From the NCBI GenBank assembly GCA_003645605.1, contig QNAY01000031.1, forward strand, positions 1 through 8,947: a DNA stretch of 8,947 nt, read 5' to 3'. A program made the translations under genes and the position numbers. The notes beneath the pieces are model-generated. The model ran no database searches and was not told the DNA's origin. It saw only the letters and a program-made list of their open reading frames with translations. Source of the stretch: Thermodesulfobacteriota bacterium. Its GTDB lineage: Bacteria; Desulfobacterota; Dissulfuribacteria; Dissulfuribacterales; UBA3076. This document shows positions 6,257 through 8,947 of the stretch, piece by piece (position 1 is the first letter of the stretch; every line of letters begins with the position of its first letter).

Positions 6257-7681
6257 TCACCACCCCCAGGTAAGGTACTGATGTATGGAATCAGAGGCCT
6301 TTCTGCCTGCCCCCATGGCCAAAATAACCGTGGCTTGGCCTGAGACTATGTCTCCACCGGCCCATACCCCTTTTTTCATGGTCTTACCTGATTCCGGATC
6401 TGCAACAATATAACCCCACTTATTGATCTTCAGGTCCTCGGTGGATTTGGTCAAAAGGGGATTGGCCCCTGCTCCCACCGCAATAACCGCCAAGTCGCAC
6501 TCCAGCTTGAACTCGGAGCCTTCTATGGGTATAGGACGCCGTCGTCCGGATTCGTCAGGTTCCCCCAATTTCATCTGAAGACACTCCACATCTGTCAGAC
6601 GGGCATTTCCATCACCCAGGAACCTGGTAGGTGCTGTGAGGAGAAAAAACTCAATGCCTTCCTCTTCTGCGTGATGAATTTCTGCGGATCGAGCAGGCAT
6701 TTCATCCCGGGACCTGCGATAAACGATGCGTACCCTGTCGGCACCCAGACGCATGGCAGTCCGCGCGGAATCCATGGCCACATTTCCTGCCCCAAACACA
6801 ACAACATCTTTACCTCTGACAAGGGGAGTATCGTATTCAGGGAACAGGTATGCCTTCATAAGATTGGCTCGTGTCAGATACTCGTTAGCTGAATATATGC
6901 CGATCAGGTTTTCTCCCTGGATGTTCAGAAACCGGGGTAGTCCGGCACCTACCCCGACGTAGATGGCATCATAGCCCTGTTCAAAAAGTTCATCCATGGA
7001 AACAGTCTTTCCCACCACTGTATTGCACTCAACTTTTACCCCCAACTTCTCAAGAGTATTTACCTCTGAATAAACTATCTCTTTGGGAAGCCTGAATTCC
7101 GGAATACCATATACAAGAACACCGCCCGGTTTGTGAAATGCCTCGAAAATTGTCACTTCATGGCCCTTTAAAACAAGGTCTCCGGCAACAGTCAGGCCGG
7201 AAGGCCCGGAACCTACCACGGCTATCCTTTTCCCTGTGAGGGCACTCTTTGGCGGGAGATCTCCATTGCCATGCTCCCGCTCCATATCCGCAACGAATTT
7301 CTCCAAATTGCCAATCGCTACAGGATCCCCCTTTTTGCCAAGGATGCATTTACCTTCACATTGGATCTCTTGTGGGCAAACCCTGCCGCACACGGCCGGG
7401 AGCGCATTTCTTTCCCATATTTTCCGGACGGCTTTGGCGAAATCACCTTCTTTTATGCTTTTGATAAAACCTGGTATGTCAACAGACACCGGACACCCTT
7501 CCATACAAGAAGGTTTTTTGCACTGCAGGCATCTTTCCGCCTCTTTTACAGCAAGTTCCTTTGTATATCCCAAGGGAACTTCCTCAAAATTCCGTTTTCT
7601 GATTTGGGAATCCTGCTCAGGCATGGGCTGTCTGGGTATCTTTTCCTTTTTGGACGATTTTTCCGTCATATTACTCTCCAT
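6257..7681 (-). CDS. nfnB: NfnB/SudA-type flavoprotein, GltD-like large subunit
   Basis: This is the large subunit of a cytoplasmic NADH-dependent ferredoxin:NADP oxidoreductase (NfnAB) or sulfide dehydrogenase (SudAB), often annotated as the glutamate synthase small chain. NfnAB links NADH and reduced ferredoxin to NADP reduction by flavin-based electron bifurcation. In the 474 residues, the N-terminal iron-sulfur region has CLQCKKPSCMEGC (Cys 51, 54, 59, 63) and CGRVCPQEIQCEGKC (98, 102, 108, 112). The FAD Rossmann motif VVGSGPSG is at 155-162, the NAD(P)H motif VVFGAGNVAMD at 294-304, followed by YRRSRDEMPA, and the closing FAD motif GVWAGGDIVSG at 438-448. It starts 6 bp after nfnA. An in-frame ATG at 7669 with GGAG upstream is an equally good start. 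No glutamate synthase large subunit is nearby, and the adjacent nfnA argues for NfnB over GltD. Confidence 0.93.
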   Translation of the reverse strand: MESNMTEKSSKKEKIPRQPMPEQDSQIRKRNFEEVPLGYTKELAVKEAERCLQCKKPSCMEGCPVSVDIPGFIKSIKEGDFAKAVRKIWERNALPAVCGRVCPQEIQCEGKCILGKKGDPVAIGNLEKFVADMEREHGNGDLPPKSALTGKRIAVVGSGPSGLTVAGDLVLKGHEVTIFEAFHKPGGVLVYGIPEFRLPKEIVYSEVNTLEKLGVKVECNTVVGKTVSMDELFEQGYDAIYVGVGAGLPRFLNIQGENLIGIYSANEYLTRANLMKAYLFPEYDTPLVRGKDVVVFGAGNVAMDSARTAMRLGADRVRIVYRRSRDEMPARSAEIHHAEEEGIEFFLLTAPTRFLGDGNARLTDVECLQMKLGEPDESGRRRPIPIEGSEFKLECDLAVIAVGAGANPLLTKSTEDLKINKWGYIVADPESGKTMKKGVWAGGDIVSGQATVILAMGAGRKASDSIHQYLTWGW

Positions 7682-7687
7682 AACACC

Positions 7688-8512
7688 TTATTCGTGCAGA
7701 AATTTCTCATATGCAACAGACTCTTGCTCCTTATAGGCCTGGAGGCGCTGCATTAGTTCATCAAAATCAACTTTATGCCCGTCAAATTCAGGACCATCTA
7801 TACAAGCAAACCGTGTCTTACCGCCCACGCTCACCCGGCAGCAACCACACATGCCTGTCCCGTCCACCATGATGGGATTCAGACTAACAAAAGTTTTGAC
7901 CTTGTACTTCTCCGTAACACTGCACACAAATTTCATCATTGGTACAGGCCCAATTGCCACAACGAGTTTAACGTCTTCCTTTTCCAGGACATCTTTGAGT
8001 ACATCAGTCACAAATCCGTGATGGCCATATGATCCATCGTCTGTGCAGACATGCAGCTCATTAGATGCTGCCTTCATTTTGTCTTCCAGGATGAGGAGAT
8101 CTTTGTTCCTGGCACCGATAATGGCAATAACATTGTTATTAATTTCTTTCATCCTGCGGGTAATGGGATGCAAAACAGCAACACCCGTGCCCCCTCCGAC
8201 ACACACAACAGTGCCCAGCTTTTCAATATGTGTAGGCTCACCCAATGGACCGATCACATCCTGAAACCGCTCACCTACCTGAAGGGACTTAAACAGGGCG
8301 GTACTCTTACCAACAATCTGATATATTATTGTGATGGTGCCCTTATTCGGGTCTGTATCGGCCATGGTAAGCGGAATGCGCTCCCCGGTTTCATTTGCTT
8401 TCAAGATGACAAACTGTCCCGGTTTAGCTTTTTTGGCAATCAAGGGCGCACTTATTTCATTAAGGACCACTGTGCCATCGGCCATATCTTGACGTTCCAA
8501 AATCTCAAACAT
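7688..8512 (-). CDS. nfnA: NfnA/SudB-type FAD and [2Fe-2S] subunit
   Basis: This is the small subunit of the same oxidoreductase, homologous to ferredoxin-NADP reductase and dihydroorotate dehydrogenase electron-transfer subunits. It binds FAD, one [2Fe-2S] cluster and NAD(H). In the 274 residues, the FAD motif RIPLTM is at 45-50, the nucleotide motif CVGGGTGVAVLHP at 104-116, and VAIGPVPMM at 185-193. The cluster motif has Asp217, Cys222, Cys225 and Cys237 (VDGTGMCGCC, then FACIDGPEFDG), the one-Asp-three-Cys pattern known for NfnA. The ATG at 8512 is chosen because GGAGG stands 7 bases upstream. The ATG at 8518 would sit against that site, and a TTG extension to 8539 is not supported. It is followed directly by nfnB. 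A weak TATAGT box lies upstream (8545-8540) without a clear -35. Confidence 0.93.
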   Translation of the reverse strand: MFEILERQDMADGTVVLNEISAPLIAKKAKPGQFVILKANETGERIPLTMADTDPNKGTITIIYQIVGKSTALFKSLQVGERFQDVIGPLGEPTHIEKLGTVVCVGGGTGVAVLHPITRRMKEINNNVIAIIGARNKDLLILEDKMKAASNELHVCTDDGSYGHHGFVTDVLKDVLEKEDVKLVVAIGPVPMMKFVCSVTEKYKVKTFVSLNPIMVDGTGMCGCCRVSVGGKTRFACIDGPEFDGHKVDFDELMQRLQAYKEQESVAYEKFLHE

Positions 8513-8572
8513 TAACATACCTCCAAAATGTGAAATCAAACTATAGATGTGTGCAGATAAATTGATACTATT

Positions 8573-8722
8573 TTAAGCCAATTCTTGAGCATCTATCTTT
8601 AAATCTTTTGTCCAAAATTCGTCTTCAAATCCTTTAACTTTTTCGATAATTTTTACGCATGTTTTGGCGGTGACTTTGTCAAATCCAGAATCGAGCTCTT
8701 CAATCAATTGTAACCGTTCACG
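8573..8722 (-). pseudogene. C-terminal fragment of an unrecognised protein
   Basis: A 49-codon open frame reads RERLQLIEELDSGFDKVTAK and continues TCVKIIEKVKGFEDEFW, charged and helical with clear protein character, ending with TAA. It is preceded in frame by a TAG at 8725 and has no ATG. The best internal start would be a TTG at 8707. The dispersed repeat lies 26 bases upstream, so the 5' part may have been lost when the repeat or the GIY-YIG gene arrived. A short intact gene using TTG cannot be ruled out. I do not recognise a family with confidence. Confidence 0.5.
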
Positions 8723-8748
8723 CTAATGTGTCATGATTCGCGCTGCCA

Positions 8749-8776
8749 TGTCATTTCGACCAAAGGGAGAAATCTT
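8749..8776. repeat. Third copy of the dispersed ~28-bp repeat
   Basis: TGTCATTTCGACCAAAGGGA and the following GAAATCTT repeat the element at 10-37 and 62-89. Compared in the same orientation it differs from the 62-89 copy at only 2 of 28 positions. On the minus strand the copy begins inside the TAA stop codon of the GIY-YIG gene. Confidence 0.85.
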
Positions 8777-8947
8777 TACCATCCAGAACTCAGGTCTTTC
8801 CAGTTTGAGTTCATCCGGTTCACCAATTGATTCTTCTTCTCTCTTCGCCATTTCTTTATTTCTTTTTCTCTGGCAATAGCAGCAGTTACGTCTTGCGTTT
8901 CTTCAAAATAAACCAGCTTGTTCATGTTGTATTTTTCGGTAAATCCT
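8776..8947 (-). CDS. GIY-YIG endonuclease, C-terminal part (runs off window)
   Basis: Fifty-six codons before the stop read FTEKYNMNKLVYFEETQDV, TAAIAREKEIKKWRREKK and NRMNSNWKDLSSGW. This matches the C-terminal half of the short GIY-YIG nuclease family (UPF0213/COG2827 type), whose members cut or nick DNA at a metal-dependent GIY-YIG active site. The conserved (A)REKEIKKWRR and NPxWKDL-like stretches are present. The GIY and YIG residues and catalytic Arg would lie beyond 8947. Many relatives are free-standing genes of about 80-100 residues scattered among repeats, with unknown role. Here the stop codon overlaps a dispersed repeat, and the protein ends near its natural length. Confidence 0.86.
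   Translation of the reverse strand, partial: GFTEKYNMNKLVYFEETQDVTAAIAREKEIKKWRREKKNQLVNRMNSNWKDLSSGW

Noticed and set aside
7236..7756. Long plus-strand open frames of about 160 codons opposite nfnB
   Set aside because: They lie wholly antisense to a gene with intact FAD, NAD(P) and iron-sulfur motifs, and their products show no domain pattern.
8051..8515. Plus-strand open frame of 154 codons opposite nfnA
   Set aside because: Antisense shadow of nfnA; no recognisable motif in the product.

Overview
The window looks like mid-GC chromosomal DNA from an anaerobic bacterium, most likely a Desulfobacterota (sulfate-reducer-like) relative. The basis is the gene content: a two-subunit NfnAB/SudAB-type flavin and iron-sulfur oxidoreductase, GatB-type transamidation and a bacterial MtnA. 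The window holds no rRNA or other phylogenetic marker, so this placement is an inference. Every recognisable gene lies on the minus strand, so transcription runs from high to low coordinates.

Layout from 5' to 3' of the transcribed strand. At the right edge is the C-terminal part of a GIY-YIG endonuclease (8776-8947). Its stop codon is shared with one copy of a roughly 28-bp dispersed repeat. Next comes a short orphan protein fragment (8573-8722). It is followed by the nfnA-nfnB pair (8512-6257), which couples NAD(H), NADP(H) and ferredoxin. After that is a 58-residue cysteine-rich small protein (6168-5992), with a perfect TATAAT box just upstream. Six bases further on is a decayed surE remnant (5985-5754). 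About 540 bp of non-coding DNA with several hairpins follows.

A small helix-turn-helix protein (5163-4882) has a perfect 9-bp dyad between its likely -10 box and its ribosome binding site. A 154-bp MITE-like element with long terminal inverted repeats sits exactly in its stop codon and separates it from a hairpin/T-tract terminator (4697-4659).

The left half is a compact four-gene run: gatB, mtnA, a double-GAF-domain protein and an MreB-like actin (4542-114). The gaps or overlaps are 32 bp, then about -32 bp, then -26 bp, so the last three genes are probably translationally coupled. The run ends just before an inverted pair of the same dispersed repeat that touches the GIY-YIG gene.

The housekeeping core is confident: gatB, mtnA, nfnA and nfnB. 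The observations most worth following are the GAF/MreB pair, the 58-residue Cys protein next to the surE remnant, the HTH protein with its candidate operator and stop-codon MITE insertion, and the GIY-YIG gene ending in a repeat that recurs at the other end of the window. Nothing here amounts to a proven new defence or mobile system.
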